Positions 23,135 to 32,366 of a stretch of 64,000 nucleotides of DNA are shown one piece after another (within the stretch, counting starts at the first letter, position 1; each line of letters opens with the position of its first letter). A model generated the notes under the pieces. It did not search any database. It was not told the origin of the DNA and saw nothing but the letters and a program-made list of their open reading frames with translations. The position numbers and the translations under genes are program-made. The stretch is from NCBI RefSeq assembly GCF_000576635.1, contig NZ_AVFL01000017.1, positions 1-64,000 on the forward strand, written 5' to 3'. The stretch comes from Skermanella stibiiresistens SB22. GTDB taxonomy: Bacteria > Pseudomonadota > Alphaproteobacteria > Azospirillales > Azospirillaceae.

Positions 23135-23968
23135 ATGAGCAAAAAATTTGATAAATTTGGCGTTCAGGTTTCTGGTAAAGGAGATGAGGTGGTTGTGCTG
23201 GGGCATGGGTTTGGGACCAACCAATCCGCATGGTCCAAATTGAGGCCGTGGCTTGAGGAACATTACGCGGTCGTCACCTATGACATGGTCGGTTCGGTTC
23301 CAACGAACTCATATTACTATGATGCGGTTTCATATGCTTCGCTTGAAAGTTTCGCTGAAGATCTGCTGACGGTCATGTCGATCGCGCAGGTCAAAAAATG
23401 CAGCTTTGTAGGCCATTCGGTAGCCGGGATGATTGGTGTGTTGGCCAGCCTTGCGCATCCCACACCAATCGAGCGACTGGTACTCATCGGCTCTTCGCCA
23501 TCGTACCTGAACCGACCTGGATACGTCGGCGGTTTTACACCAGATGGAATCGGAGCCATGCTGGAACCGTTGATTGAAAACTACCGGCTTTGGGTCGATA
23601 GCTTCTCAAGGATGATTGCTGCGGATGGCGGGGAAAATCCCACTTCGATTGATCTCGCCCGCAGTCTGCTCAATATACAGCCTGACATCGCGCTGTCGAT
23701 CCTGACCATGATCATGCGATCGGATTTGCGCGATCGTCTTGCCGAGGTCAAGGTTCCCACGATCATCATTCAGACCAGACGAGATGCGGCGGTTCCTTTG
23801 GAGGTCGCGCAGTACATGCATGACCATATCCGCGGCAGCGTGTTGGAAATCCTCGATACCGATGGGCATTTGCCGCATATCAGCGCGCCACGAAAGTTGA
23901 TCGAGGTTTTGGCCAGATCCCTGCCAACCGGCGTGCAACTCCCGTCGCCTCATCTGGATTCCGCCTGA
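23135..23968 (+). CDS. RsbQ-like alpha/beta hydrolase
   Basis: A 277-residue alpha/beta hydrolase of the RsbQ/DLK2/KAI2 group. The catalytic triad is visible as Ser95 (GHSVAG), Asp217 and His245 (DGHLPH), almost the same numbering as Bacillus RsbQ (96, 219, 247); the oxyanion region is VLGHGFGTNQSAW. In Bacillus RsbQ works with the PAS-containing phosphatase RsbP in energy-stress signalling, but no RsbP-like gene is adjacent. ATG at 23135 follows GGGGAGG. The gene is visibly lower in GC than its neighbours, suggesting horizontal transfer. Substrate unknown. Confidence 0.85.
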   Translation: MSKKFDKFGVQVSGKGDEVVVLGHGFGTNQSAWSKLRPWLEEHYAVVTYDMVGSVPTNSYYYDAVSYASLESFAEDLLTVMSIAQVKKCSFVGHSVAGMIGVLASLAHPTPIERLVLIGSSPSYLNRPGYVGGFTPDGIGAMLEPLIENYRLWVDSFSRMIAADGGENPTSIDLARSLLNIQPDIALSILTMIMRSDLRDRLAEVKVPTIIIQTRRDAAVPLEVAQYMHDHIRGSVLEILDTDGHLPHISAPRKLIEVLARSLPTGVQLPSPHLDSA

Positions 23969-24260
23969 CAAGTCATGTCTGCGGCGTCCCTCCATAGGTG
24001 GCGTCGACGTTCAGCATCACGTTGCTGCCGCTATCATACCAGTTATCGTCCTCGGTGAGTTTGCGCTCACTGGTGTCGGTTGGTCATTCATGATCCTGCG
24101 ATCCAGTATTTCGCTTGGCAGGCATGACCTAAAGGGCCGGGCGGGAAAAACACCGGCTGTTTTGCCCCGATCCTCCGCCACCCTGATCGAAATCATTGCA
24201 ATGCGTCTCAAATTTAGGATAATAATCAAAAACCATTCCTATCAGCCCAAGGCGCCCGCC

Positions 24261-25034
24261 ATGAAGACCCCGCCTCCCGCCGCCGCACCCACCAACGAGA
24301 CCCACACCGCCGCCGTCCCCAAGCGGCCCCTTCTGACCACCCGCCAGGAGGAGTTTTGCGAGGCCATGTCGTTCGGCGTCGGAGGAGCGGAGGCGGCCAG
24401 GATGGCGGGGTATTCGGCCAGTGGCGCGAAACAGCGCGGTGCCTTCCTGATGCGCCAGCCGGAAATCCGCGTGCGGATCGACGAGATCAGGGCCGCGCGG
24501 CGGACCGCGCATCAGGCTTACCTGGATGAGGCGGACGAGCAGGTCGGCTGGGTGATCGAGGACGCCTTCGAAAGCAAACGCCCGGCTCTGGCCCTTCGCG
24601 CCATCGAATTCCGCCTCAGGCTGCGCGGTGTCATCCAGGACAAGCGGATCGACCATCACCATCACGGCGCGCTCGACAGCCACCCGCACCCCGACGCCGA
24701 TTTGGAGGATCTTCCCGGCGACCCCGATGAGGATCTTGATCCCATCCGCTACCGCCCCGGCTACGTCCCCGAAACTCCCGAGCCGCCCGCCGCCGAGCAT
24801 GACCAAAGCACTGGGATGATGACCTATGATGACCTTCCAGCGGATTTTCCCCTGATCCCAGCCCCGAACCCGGCTCCCCACGGCGGCCCGCATGGTGGAC
24901 TGACCTTGGCCGACCTTTCCGGCGCGATCGACCGGGTCACCGCGGAGTTCTCCTCGCTCCTCGACCCCAACCGCCTCAAGCCCTGTCCCAAGCCCAGCCT
25001 CACGCCCGCCCGCAAGCCAGCCACCGCCGCCTGA
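24261..25034 (+). CDS. Terminase small subunit-like protein with a long proline-rich tail
   Basis: A 257-residue protein. Residues about 25-85 (LTTRQEEFCEAMSFGVGGAE, AARMAGYSASGAKQRGAFLM, RQPEIRVRIDEIRA) match the DNA-binding helix-turn-helix of phage terminase small subunits. After a helical segment to about 150, the last 100 residues are rich in Pro, Asp and His and appear disordered. No terminase large subunit, portal or capsid gene is nearby, so it is a prophage relic or a domesticated DNA-binding protein. The 292 bp upstream contain no gene I can support. Confidence 0.7.
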   Translation: MKTPPPAAAPTNETHTAAVPKRPLLTTRQEEFCEAMSFGVGGAEAARMAGYSASGAKQRGAFLMRQPEIRVRIDEIRAARRTAHQAYLDEADEQVGWVIEDAFESKRPALALRAIEFRLRLRGVIQDKRIDHHHHGALDSHPHPDADLEDLPGDPDEDLDPIRYRPGYVPETPEPPAAEHDQSTGMMTYDDLPADFPLIPAPNPAPHGGPHGGLTLADLSGAIDRVTAEFSSLLDPNRLKPCPKPSLTPARKPATAA

Positions 25035-25102
25035 ACCAGCCACACCCCGCCGAGCCACCGCGAAATTCCGCCTACGCCCTCCCTTGCGGCATCTAGAAAG
25101 CG

Positions 25103-25124
25103 TGCTTATTATATGCTTGCTTAT
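25103..25124. promoter_or_regulatory. TGCTTAT direct repeat upstream of efflux operon
   Basis: TGCTTAT occurs at 25103-25109 and again at 25118-25124, in an AT-rich patch within otherwise GC-rich DNA, about 45 bp before the efflux operon. Such patches commonly bind MarR- or TetR-type repressors of emrAB genes, but no regulator is adjacent, so this is tentative. Confidence 0.3.
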
Positions 25125-25166
25125 GAACGGCGGGGCAATCGGCGCCTGTTCAGGAACCTTCCGACA

Positions 25167-26405
25167 ATGGCTGAAGCGAGAATGCTGAGAGAACCCGAAG
25201 CGCGGGACGGTGGCGCCAAGCCGACGATCCCGGTCCAGGACCGCGTGACCCCGGCCCCCAACCTAAAACCCAACCCCGCTCCCGGTCCCACCGCCACCCC
25301 GCGGGCGGCCGCCACCGCCACCCTGGAGACGCCGGCCAAGCCCAGGCGGCGCTGGCTGCGCCCCGTCCTGTTCGCGCTGTTGCCGGTGGCCCTGGTGGCG
25401 GGCGGTTACGAATACGTCACGGGCGGCAGGATCATGTCGACCGACAATGCCTATGTGCAGGCCGACATGGTCGGCATCGCGACCGACGTTTCCGGCATCG
25501 TCAAGGAGATCGCGGTCCACGAGAACCAGGTGGTCAAGGCCGGCGACGTGCTGTTCCGCCTGGATGACCAGCCGTACCGGCTCTCCCTGGCCCGCGCCGA
25601 GGCCCAGATCGGCATCGTCCGCAACGACCTGTCGGCGCTGCGGGCCAGCTACCGCGACATGCAGGCCCAGATCGAGCAGGCCCAGTCGGACCTCGCGTTC
25701 TACAACACCGACCTGGACCGGCAGCGGCAGCTCGCCAGCAGCAACTTCGCCTCTCGGGCGACCTTCGACGTGTCCCGGCACAATGTCCAGACGGCCGAGC
25801 TTAGGATCTCGTCGCTCAAGCAGCGGCTCGCCGGAATCGCGGCCAGCCTCAATGGCGATCCCGACGCGCCGGTCGAACAACATCCGCGCTTCAAGGACGC
25901 CGTCGCCGCGCGGGACGAGATGGCGCGGCAACTGTCCCACACCACCGTCCTGGCGCCCATGGCCGGTGTCGTCACCAAGGTGCCGTCGCTCCAGGTCGGG
26001 CAGTATCTGTCCTCCGCCTCCGCCGCCTTCAGCCTGGTCGCCACCGACCATGTCTGGATCGACGCCTCGCCGAAGGAAACCGAACTGACCCACGTGCGGC
26101 CGGGGCAACCCGTGGCGATCTCGGTCGACACATATCCCGGCGTCGAGTGGAACGGCACGGTTGACAGCGTCAGCCCGGCGTCGGGAGCCAGCTTCTCCCT
26201 GCTGCCCGCCCAGAACACGTCGGGCAACTGGGTCAAGGTGGTCCAGCGCATCCCCATGCGCATCCGCATCGACACTCCAGCGGACCAGACCGCCGACCGT
26301 CCTCCGCTGCGGGTCGGCATGAGCGTCACAGTCGGTGTCGACACCAACCACGCCCGCGGCGTGCCGGAGTTCCTGACCGGTCTATTCGGCGCCAGCCATG
26401 TCTAG
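25167..26405 (+). CDS. HlyD/EmrA family efflux periplasmic adaptor
   Basis: A 412-residue membrane fusion protein. A Pro/Ala-rich cytoplasmic tail of about 60 residues precedes one transmembrane helix (about 65-83), then the conserved STDNAYVQADMVGIA start of the lipoyl domain, a coiled-coil hairpin (about 145-230), the second lipoyl half (TTVLAPMAGVVTKVPSLQVG) and beta-barrel. It links the MFS pump to an outer-membrane channel. Start is uncertain (25113, 25167 or 25182). Its stop overlaps the pump start by eight bases, so the pair forms one operon. Confidence 0.9.
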   Translation: MAEARMLREPEARDGGAKPTIPVQDRVTPAPNLKPNPAPGPTATPRAAATATLETPAKPRRRWLRPVLFALLPVALVAGGYEYVTGGRIMSTDNAYVQADMVGIATDVSGIVKEIAVHENQVVKAGDVLFRLDDQPYRLSLARAEAQIGIVRNDLSALRASYRDMQAQIEQAQSDLAFYNTDLDRQRQLASSNFASRATFDVSRHNVQTAELRISSLKQRLAGIAASLNGDPDAPVEQHPRFKDAVAARDEMARQLSHTTVLAPMAGVVTKVPSLQVGQYLSSASAAFSLVATDHVWIDASPKETELTHVRPGQPVAISVDTYPGVEWNGTVDSVSPASGASFSLLPAQNTSGNWVKVVQRIPMRIRIDTPADQTADRPPLRVGMSVTVGVDTNHARGVPEFLTGLFGASHV

Positions 26406-27966
26406 CACCACCGCCGCGGCGACCCCGGCCGTGCCGACGCCGGTCAAGAACCGCGGCGCCATCACCGCCTGCGTGATCCTCGCGGTGATCATGCAGGCGC
26501 TGGACACCACCATCGCCAACGTCGCCTTGCCCTATATCCAGGGCAGCGTCGCGGCCAGCGCCGACCAGATCAACTGGGTGCTGACCTCCTACATCGTGGC
26601 GGCCGCGATCATGACGCCGCCGTCGGGCTATCTGGCGACGCGGTTCGGCCGCAAGCGCATCCTGTCGGTGTCGATCGTCGGGTTCGTCGTCGCCTCCGTC
26701 CTGTGCGGTTTGTCGCAATCACTCATGCAGATCGTCGTGTTCCGGCTGCTGCAAGGCTTCTTCGGCGCGGCGCTGGTGCCGCTGTCGCAATCGATCCTGC
26801 TCGACATCTACTCCGCCGAGGAGCGCGGCTCCGCCATGGCGCTGTTCGGCGTCTCGGTCATGGTCGGTCCGGTGCTGGGGCCGGTGATCGGCGGCTGGCT
26901 GACCGATCATGTCAGCTGGCGCTGGGTCTTCTACATCAACGTGCCGATCGGCGCGCTGGCGCTGGCCGGCGTCTCGGCCTTCGTGGTCGAGACCAAGAGC
27001 GACCTGTCGGCCAAGCTGGACTGGATGGGATTCGGCCTGCTCAGCCTGTCGATCGCCTCGCTCCAGCTCTTCCTGGACCGGGGCGAGCAGTTGGACTGGT
27101 TCAACTCGGGCGAGATCCTGATCGAGAGCGTGGTCGCGGCCTCCGCCTTCTATCTCTTCCTGGCGCACACCTTCACCGCCGGGTCGGTCGGCAAGACCTC
27201 GTTCGTCGATCCCAGGATGTTCCTGGACCGCAACTTCGCGGTCGGAATGCTCTTCATCTTCGTGGTCGGCATCACCTATCTGGCCTCGCTGGCGCTGATG
27301 ACACCCTACCTGCAAGGCTTGATGGGCTATCCGGTGGTGACGGCCGGCATGGTGATGGGGCCGCGTGGCATGGGGACCATGGTCTGCATGTTCCTGGTCG
27401 GCAAGCTGATCGGGCGGGTCGACACGCGCTGGCTGCTGCTGACCGGTCTCGGCATGACCGCCTGGGCGATGTACGACATGACAGGGTGGACGCCCGACGT
27501 GTCGCAATGGACCATCGTCCATGTCGGCTTCATCCAGGGCGCCGGGCTGGGCTTCCTGTTCGTGCCGCTGACGACGGTGACCTTCGCCACCCTGCCGCCG
27601 GAGAAACGGGGCGAAGGGACGGGGCTGTACAACCTGTCGCGCAACATCGGCTCCGCCGTCGGCATCTCGATCGTCACCGCCCTGTTGACCGAGAACGTCC
27701 AGGCCAACCACGCCGACATCGCCAGCCACGTGACACCGTTCAACCGCCTGTTCGACAATCCGGTCGTCCACCAGGCGCTGGACCCCACGACGCCGGTGGG
27801 CCGCGCGGCGCTCGACGGCCTGATCACGGAGCAAGCGACGATCATCGGCTACATCGACGACTTCAAGCTGCTGATGATCCTCTCGCTGGTCGTCATGCCA
27901 CTGGTGCTGCTGCTGCGGAAACCGGCCAGCCCAACCGCGGTCGATCACAGCGTGGCGATGGAGTGA
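26398..27966 (+). CDS. DHA2 family MFS multidrug efflux pump (EmrB-type)
   Basis: A 522-residue, 14-helix major facilitator transporter. The family motif near helix 1 (LDTTIANVALPYIQG), motif A (YLATRFGRKRI) and the antiporter motif C (GPVLGPVIGGWL) are all present. With the EmrA-type adaptor encoded just upstream (overlap ATGTCTAG) it should form a proton-driven tripartite pump exporting hydrophobic compounds. No outer-membrane TolC-like gene is in the operon. Substrates cannot be read from sequence. Confidence 0.93.
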   Translation: MSSTTAAATPAVPTPVKNRGAITACVILAVIMQALDTTIANVALPYIQGSVAASADQINWVLTSYIVAAAIMTPPSGYLATRFGRKRILSVSIVGFVVASVLCGLSQSLMQIVVFRLLQGFFGAALVPLSQSILLDIYSAEERGSAMALFGVSVMVGPVLGPVIGGWLTDHVSWRWVFYINVPIGALALAGVSAFVVETKSDLSAKLDWMGFGLLSLSIASLQLFLDRGEQLDWFNSGEILIESVVAASAFYLFLAHTFTAGSVGKTSFVDPRMFLDRNFAVGMLFIFVVGITYLASLALMTPYLQGLMGYPVVTAGMVMGPRGMGTMVCMFLVGKLIGRVDTRWLLLTGLGMTAWAMYDMTGWTPDVSQWTIVHVGFIQGAGLGFLFVPLTTVTFATLPPEKRGEGTGLYNLSRNIGSAVGISIVTALLTENVQANHADIASHVTPFNRLFDNPVVHQALDPTTPVGRAALDGLITEQATIIGYIDDFKLLMILSLVVMPLVLLLRKPASPTAVDHSVAME

Positions 27967-28051
27967 GACGGCGAAGGCGGTGAGCTTGAAAGCGGCGAAG
28001 CCCCGCGCAAGATACTGGTATGGGATCTGAAACAATCCCGCTCCGGCTGCG

Positions 28052-28088
28052 TTAAGACTAACTTGTTCCTATCTTTCAAGTAGTCTAA
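28052..28088. promoter_or_regulatory. Inverted repeat upstream of MHYT kinase
   Basis: TTAAGACTAACTTG (28052-28065) and CAAGTAGTCTAA (28077-28088) are inverted arms around an 11-base centre, with a one- or two-base gap in the pairing. The site lies 21 bp before the kinase ATG in an AT-rich patch and could be an operator or an RNA hairpin covering the ribosome site. Confidence 0.4.
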
Positions 28089-28108
28089 CTGCGCCGGATC
28101 CATTCCTG

Positions 28109-30757
28109 ATGCCACAGGCGATCACCTTCGAATACGATTATGGGATCGTCGCGATCTCCATAGCGATCGCGGTGTTCGCGTCCTTCATCTCCTATGACAT
28201 CTGTCTGAGGGCCCGTACCGCGTCAGGCTCCATGAGGTCGGTGTGGATCGCCGCTGCGGCCATAGCGGCCGGGGGTGGCATCTGGTCGATGCACTTCATC
28301 GGCATGCTGGCGATGCGGATGCCGATGAGCGTCACCTATGACTTCTGGTGGACGTTCGTCTCCCTGATCCTGCCTATCGTGGTGACCTGGGTCGGGTTCA
28401 CCGTGGCGCTGGCGTGGCGCGATTCCGCCGTGGCGCTGCTGGCCGGCGGCGCGGTGGTCGGCACTGGGGTCATCGTCATGCACTTCCTGGGCATGCTGGC
28501 GATGCGGATGGACGCGACCATCACCCACGACCCTTTCCTGGCGGGGCTGGCGGTCGTGCTGGCCGTGGTGCTGTCGACCGCCGCGCTGTTCATCGCCTTC
28601 AAGCCGTCGCCCAGTCCCTGGCTGGCGGCGGCGGGCGCGGTCGTCATGGGCATCGCGGTCAGCAGCATGCACTACACCGCCATGGCGGCGTGCCGGATGG
28701 TGATGGCCGAGCCTCACGGCGCCGACCACGCGGCGGCGCCCATCCCCGTCTCATTGCTGGCGTTCGCCATCTTCGCGACCTTGTCGGCGGCGCTCCTGCT
28801 GGTCCTGTTCGCCTCGCGCCTGGACCGCAACCACGCGGAGGAGGTCGAGCGTCGGTCGAATGAGGCCGCCGGCCGGGTCAAGCGGTTCCGCGACCTGCTC
28901 AGGCTGTCGTCCGACCTGATCTCGCCGCTCGACAGCCATGGCCGCTTCATCGGCGAGGTCATGTCGGCCCAGCGGCCGCTGGGTTACGCGCCGGGTGAAC
29001 TGACCGGCCACAAGTTCATCGATCTGTTGCCCGCCGAGGATCGCGCGATGGTGCGGGGCTGGCTGCTGGAGGCGGAGGTTGGCAACCATCCCTCGACCAT
29101 CCAATGCCGCATCCTGGCGAAATCCGGAGCCCACATCCCGTGCGAGTGCCGGGCGGTCAAGGTGGACGATCCGGACAGCGGCTGGGCGATCGTGATCAGC
29201 GCCCGCGACCTGACGGAACGGCAGCGCATCGAGACCCGCCTCAACCAGTTCCAGCGGCTGGAGGCGCTGGGCCAGATGGCCAGCGGCGTGGCGCACGATT
29301 ACAACAACCTGCTGACGGCGGTGTCGCTGAACCTGGAGACGGTCGAGCGTCGGCTGCCGTCCAGCGATCTGCTGGAGCATCTTCGGCTGGCCCAACAGGC
29401 CCTGGCCCATGGCAACAGCCTCACCAAGCAGCTCCTGGCCTTCGCCCGCCAGCAAAAGGTCGAGCCCGAACCGCTGGACCTCAACGCCGTGGTCCGGGGC
29501 ATCGACCAGTTCATCAAGATGTCCCTCTCGTCACAGGTCAGCGTCGACCTGGACCTGTCGGATGATCTGTGGCCCTGCATGGCGGACCGCGGCATGCTGG
29601 AGGCGGCGCTCCTCAACTTGGTGGTCAACGCCCGCGACGCGATGCCGGGCGGCGGAACCATCCGGATCGCCAGCGGCAACGAGACGGTCAAGCGGGTCTA
29701 TCCCGGCTCCAGCCACCTGCCCGATGGGGATTACGTGTCGCTGATCCTGACCGACACCGGGGTCGGCATGCCGCCCGACGTGGTGGCGCGCGCCGCCGAG
29801 CCGTTCTTCACAACCAAGGCCAGCGGCAAGGGCACCGGGCTCGGTCTCAGCATGGTCTTCGGCTTCGCCCGCCAGTTCGGCGGTGACCTGGACATCGACA
29901 GCGCGAAAGGGGAGGGGACCACGGTCCGCATCCTCCTGCCCCGCACCACCGCCGTCCCCATGCCGGCGCGGACCCGGGATGCCCAGGCCGAGCCCACCGC
30001 CCAGCCCGGCTCGATCCTGCTGGTGGAGGACGATCTGGCGGTCCGCTACGCGACGGCGACCCTGCTGCGCGAGCGGGGTTTCGTGGTCCTGGACTGCGAG
30101 AACGCCGAGCAGGCCCTCCAGATGCCCGACCTCGACAAGATGGATCTGCTGATCACCGACCTCCACATGGGCCATATCAGTGGGCTGGAACTGGCGGAGC
30201 TGCTGACGGCCCGATATCCGGGGATGGGCGTCATCCTGACCTCCGGGTCGAGCGCCGGTTCCGGTGCTGGACGCCTGGAGGCGAACCATCGTTTCCGCCA
30301 CCTGACCAAGCCCTACCCCGACGAGACCCTGCTGGGCGAGATCGCCGCGGGGCTGGCGGAACGCCGCCCAGCTCCCGCCGACAGCAGCGAGATCCTGGTC
30401 GTCGATCCCGATCCGATCAACCGGGAGAAGCTGGCGGCGCTGGTCGGCAACGCCGGGTTCGGCCACTGTGAAATCGCCGCCTCGCGGGAGGAGGCGGTGG
30501 CGGCGGCCTCGCTTGGCCACTGTCTCGTGGCCCTGGTCGACGCCGGGCCGGTGGACAGCCAGGACGGTGTCGAGACCGGCCGGCGCCTCCACCGCGACTT
30601 CGGCGTCCGGGTCATCCTGGTGTCGTCCGGCGTGGCGGTGGTGCCGACCGACTACCCGATCGACGGCTTCCTGGTCAGGTCCTTCACCCTGGAGCAGCTG
30701 GCTGAGAAGCTCCGCTCGGCGCTGACGGCGGCCGACGGGATCCGGGGTGCCGTCTGA
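28109..30757 (+). CDS. MHYT-domain hybrid sensor histidine kinase with two receiver domains
   Basis: An 882-residue signalling protein. Residues about 10-235 form an MHYT membrane sensor with MHFIGMLAM (61), MHFLGMLAM (124) and MHYTAMAAC (187), thought to bind copper and sense O2, CO or NO. A PAS domain follows (about 260-375), then a HisKA domain with His396 (GVAHDYNNLLTAV), an ATPase domain (N-box LNLVVNARDAM, GTGLGLSMVFG), a first receiver with Asp684 and a second receiver-like domain with Asp811. No separate DNA-binding response regulator is next to it. Convergent with the acyl-CoA synthetase. Confidence 0.93.
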   Translation: MPQAITFEYDYGIVAISIAIAVFASFISYDICLRARTASGSMRSVWIAAAAIAAGGGIWSMHFIGMLAMRMPMSVTYDFWWTFVSLILPIVVTWVGFTVALAWRDSAVALLAGGAVVGTGVIVMHFLGMLAMRMDATITHDPFLAGLAVVLAVVLSTAALFIAFKPSPSPWLAAAGAVVMGIAVSSMHYTAMAACRMVMAEPHGADHAAAPIPVSLLAFAIFATLSAALLLVLFASRLDRNHAEEVERRSNEAAGRVKRFRDLLRLSSDLISPLDSHGRFIGEVMSAQRPLGYAPGELTGHKFIDLLPAEDRAMVRGWLLEAEVGNHPSTIQCRILAKSGAHIPCECRAVKVDDPDSGWAIVISARDLTERQRIETRLNQFQRLEALGQMASGVAHDYNNLLTAVSLNLETVERRLPSSDLLEHLRLAQQALAHGNSLTKQLLAFARQQKVEPEPLDLNAVVRGIDQFIKMSLSSQVSVDLDLSDDLWPCMADRGMLEAALLNLVVNARDAMPGGGTIRIASGNETVKRVYPGSSHLPDGDYVSLILTDTGVGMPPDVVARAAEPFFTTKASGKGTGLGLSMVFGFARQFGGDLDIDSAKGEGTTVRILLPRTTAVPMPARTRDAQAEPTAQPGSILLVEDDLAVRYATATLLRERGFVVLDCENAEQALQMPDLDKMDLLITDLHMGHISGLELAELLTARYPGMGVILTSGSSAGSGAGRLEANHRFRHLTKPYPDETLLGEIAAGLAERRPAPADSSEILVVDPDPINREKLAALVGNAGFGHCEIAASREEAVAAASLGHCLVALVDAGPVDSQDGVETGRRLHRDFGVRVILVSSGVAVVPTDYPIDGFLVRSFTLEQLAEKLRSALTAADGIRGAV

Positions 30758-30764
30758 CGCGCGA

Positions 30765-32366
30765 TCAGCCCCGGCGCTCAAGCTCCTCGCGGACCATCTT
30801 CTTGGTGATCTTGCCGTAGGCGGATTTCGGCAACTCCTCCCAGAAGACGACGCGCTTCGGCATCTTGTAGCGGGCGAACTTGCCGTCCAGCCACCGCAAC
30901 AGGCCCTCCTCGGTGACCTCGGCCCCCGGTCGAGGCACGCAGACCGCGACGCCGACCTCGCCCCACGTCGGGTCGGGCACGCCCAGCACGGCGACCTCCG
31001 CCAGGTCCGGGTGCATCAGGATCTTCTCCTCGATCTCCCGCGGGTAGATGTTGGAGCCGCCCGAGATGTACATGTCGGACGCGCGGCCCGTGATGTACAG
31101 GAAGCCCTCGGCGTCGACATGACCCAGGTCGCCGGTCCGGAACCAGCCGTTCCGGAACGACTTGGCGTTAGCCTCCGGGTTGTCGTAGTAGCCGGCGAAC
31201 ACGGCGGGACCGCAGACGCAGATCTCGCCGGTCTGGCCGGCTTCGACCTCCTCGCCGGCGTCGTCCTGGATCGAGACCTGGATGCCGGTCCGCTCGAAGC
31301 CGCAGGTGCCGATCCGCGCGGCGTCGCCATCCTCCTCCTCGTGCAGGTGGCAGGGCAGCACCGTGATGTTGCCCGTCACCTCCCCCAACCCGAAATACTG
31401 GACCAGCACCCGGCCCAGCTTCCGCAGGGCGTGCTTCTGGTCGGCCCGGTACATCGGAGCGCCGGCGTAGATCACGTGCCGCAACGAGGAATGGTCGTAG
31501 CGGTCGACCGACTCATGCTCGGTCAGCATCTTCAGGATGGTCGGCACCGTGAAGATGTTGGACACGCGCCACAGCGCCACCAGCGACCAGACCTGCTCGA
31601 CATCCAGCCGCTCCGAGGTCGGCAGGATCGTCTTGACCGCCCGCGCCACCTGGACCAGCTGGTGGATGCCGGCCCCGTGGGACAGCGGCGCCACCACCAG
31701 CGAGACATCCGCGTTGGTGGTGCCCGGCATCAGGTCGCACAGGTGGTTGGTGATGACGAAGGCCATCTGCCCATGTGTCAGCACGGCGGCCTTGGGGCGG
31801 CCGGTCGTGCCGGAGGTGAAGAAGAACCAGCACGGGTCGTCCCGCTCGACCCCGGCGGCGGGGGCGCTCTCGCCGTCGTGACTGGCCACCAGCGCGTCGT
31901 ACTCGTCGTGGCCGTCCAGCGCCCCGATCGTGATGACGCGGGCCAGCTCCGGGGATGCGGCCCGGCAGGCGGCGATATGGTCCGGGAAGTCGGCGTGGCA
32001 GATCATCGTGGTGGCGCCGCTGGCCTTCGCCAGATAGGCCACCTCGTCCGGCGTCTGCCGGTAGTTGGTTGGAACCCACACGGCGCCCAGCTTGAAGCAG
32101 GCGAACATGGACTCGAACATCTGATTGCAGTTCTTCGACTGCACCAGCACGCGGTCGCCCTTGGCGACGCCGAGCCTGGCCAGCGCCACCGCCATGGCGT
32201 CGACCCGCCGCCGCATGTCGGCCCAGGTCCACGCCTTGTCGCCCCAGACGAAGCCGAGATCCGGCCCGTGCCGGCGGGCCGCCTGGTTCAGGAAGTTGTA
32301 CAGGTTCATGACCCGCGTGGTCTGTGGCGCCACGCCGCCGAGGACGGTTCCGGCTTGGGCGGACAT
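30765..32366 (-). CDS. AMP-forming acyl-CoA synthetase
   Basis: A 533-residue ANL-superfamily ligase that activates a carboxylic acid to its CoA thioester. Core motifs are the P-loop FFFTSGTTGRPKAAVLTHGQ, GLGEVTGNITV, the FRTGDLGHVDAEGFLYITGR hinge region and the C-terminal catalytic lysine in PKSAYGKITKK. The ATG at 32366 overlaps the thiolase stop (TGATG), so the genes are translationally coupled. Context (thiolase, IclR, divergent TRAP importer) implies a carboxylate taken up by the TRAP system as substrate; chain type is unknown. Confidence 0.93.
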   Translation of the reverse strand: MSAQAGTVLGGVAPQTTRVMNLYNFLNQAARRHGPDLGFVWGDKAWTWADMRRRVDAMAVALARLGVAKGDRVLVQSKNCNQMFESMFACFKLGAVWVPTNYRQTPDEVAYLAKASGATTMICHADFPDHIAACRAASPELARVITIGALDGHDEYDALVASHDGESAPAAGVERDDPCWFFFTSGTTGRPKAAVLTHGQMAFVITNHLCDLMPGTTNADVSLVVAPLSHGAGIHQLVQVARAVKTILPTSERLDVEQVWSLVALWRVSNIFTVPTILKMLTEHESVDRYDHSSLRHVIYAGAPMYRADQKHALRKLGRVLVQYFGLGEVTGNITVLPCHLHEEEDGDAARIGTCGFERTGIQVSIQDDAGEEVEAGQTGEICVCGPAVFAGYYDNPEANAKSFRNGWFRTGDLGHVDAEGFLYITGRASDMYISGGSNIYPREIEEKILMHPDLAEVAVLGVPDPTWGEVGVAVCVPRPGAEVTEEGLLRWLDGKFARYKMPKRVVFWEELPKSAYGKITKKMVREELERRG

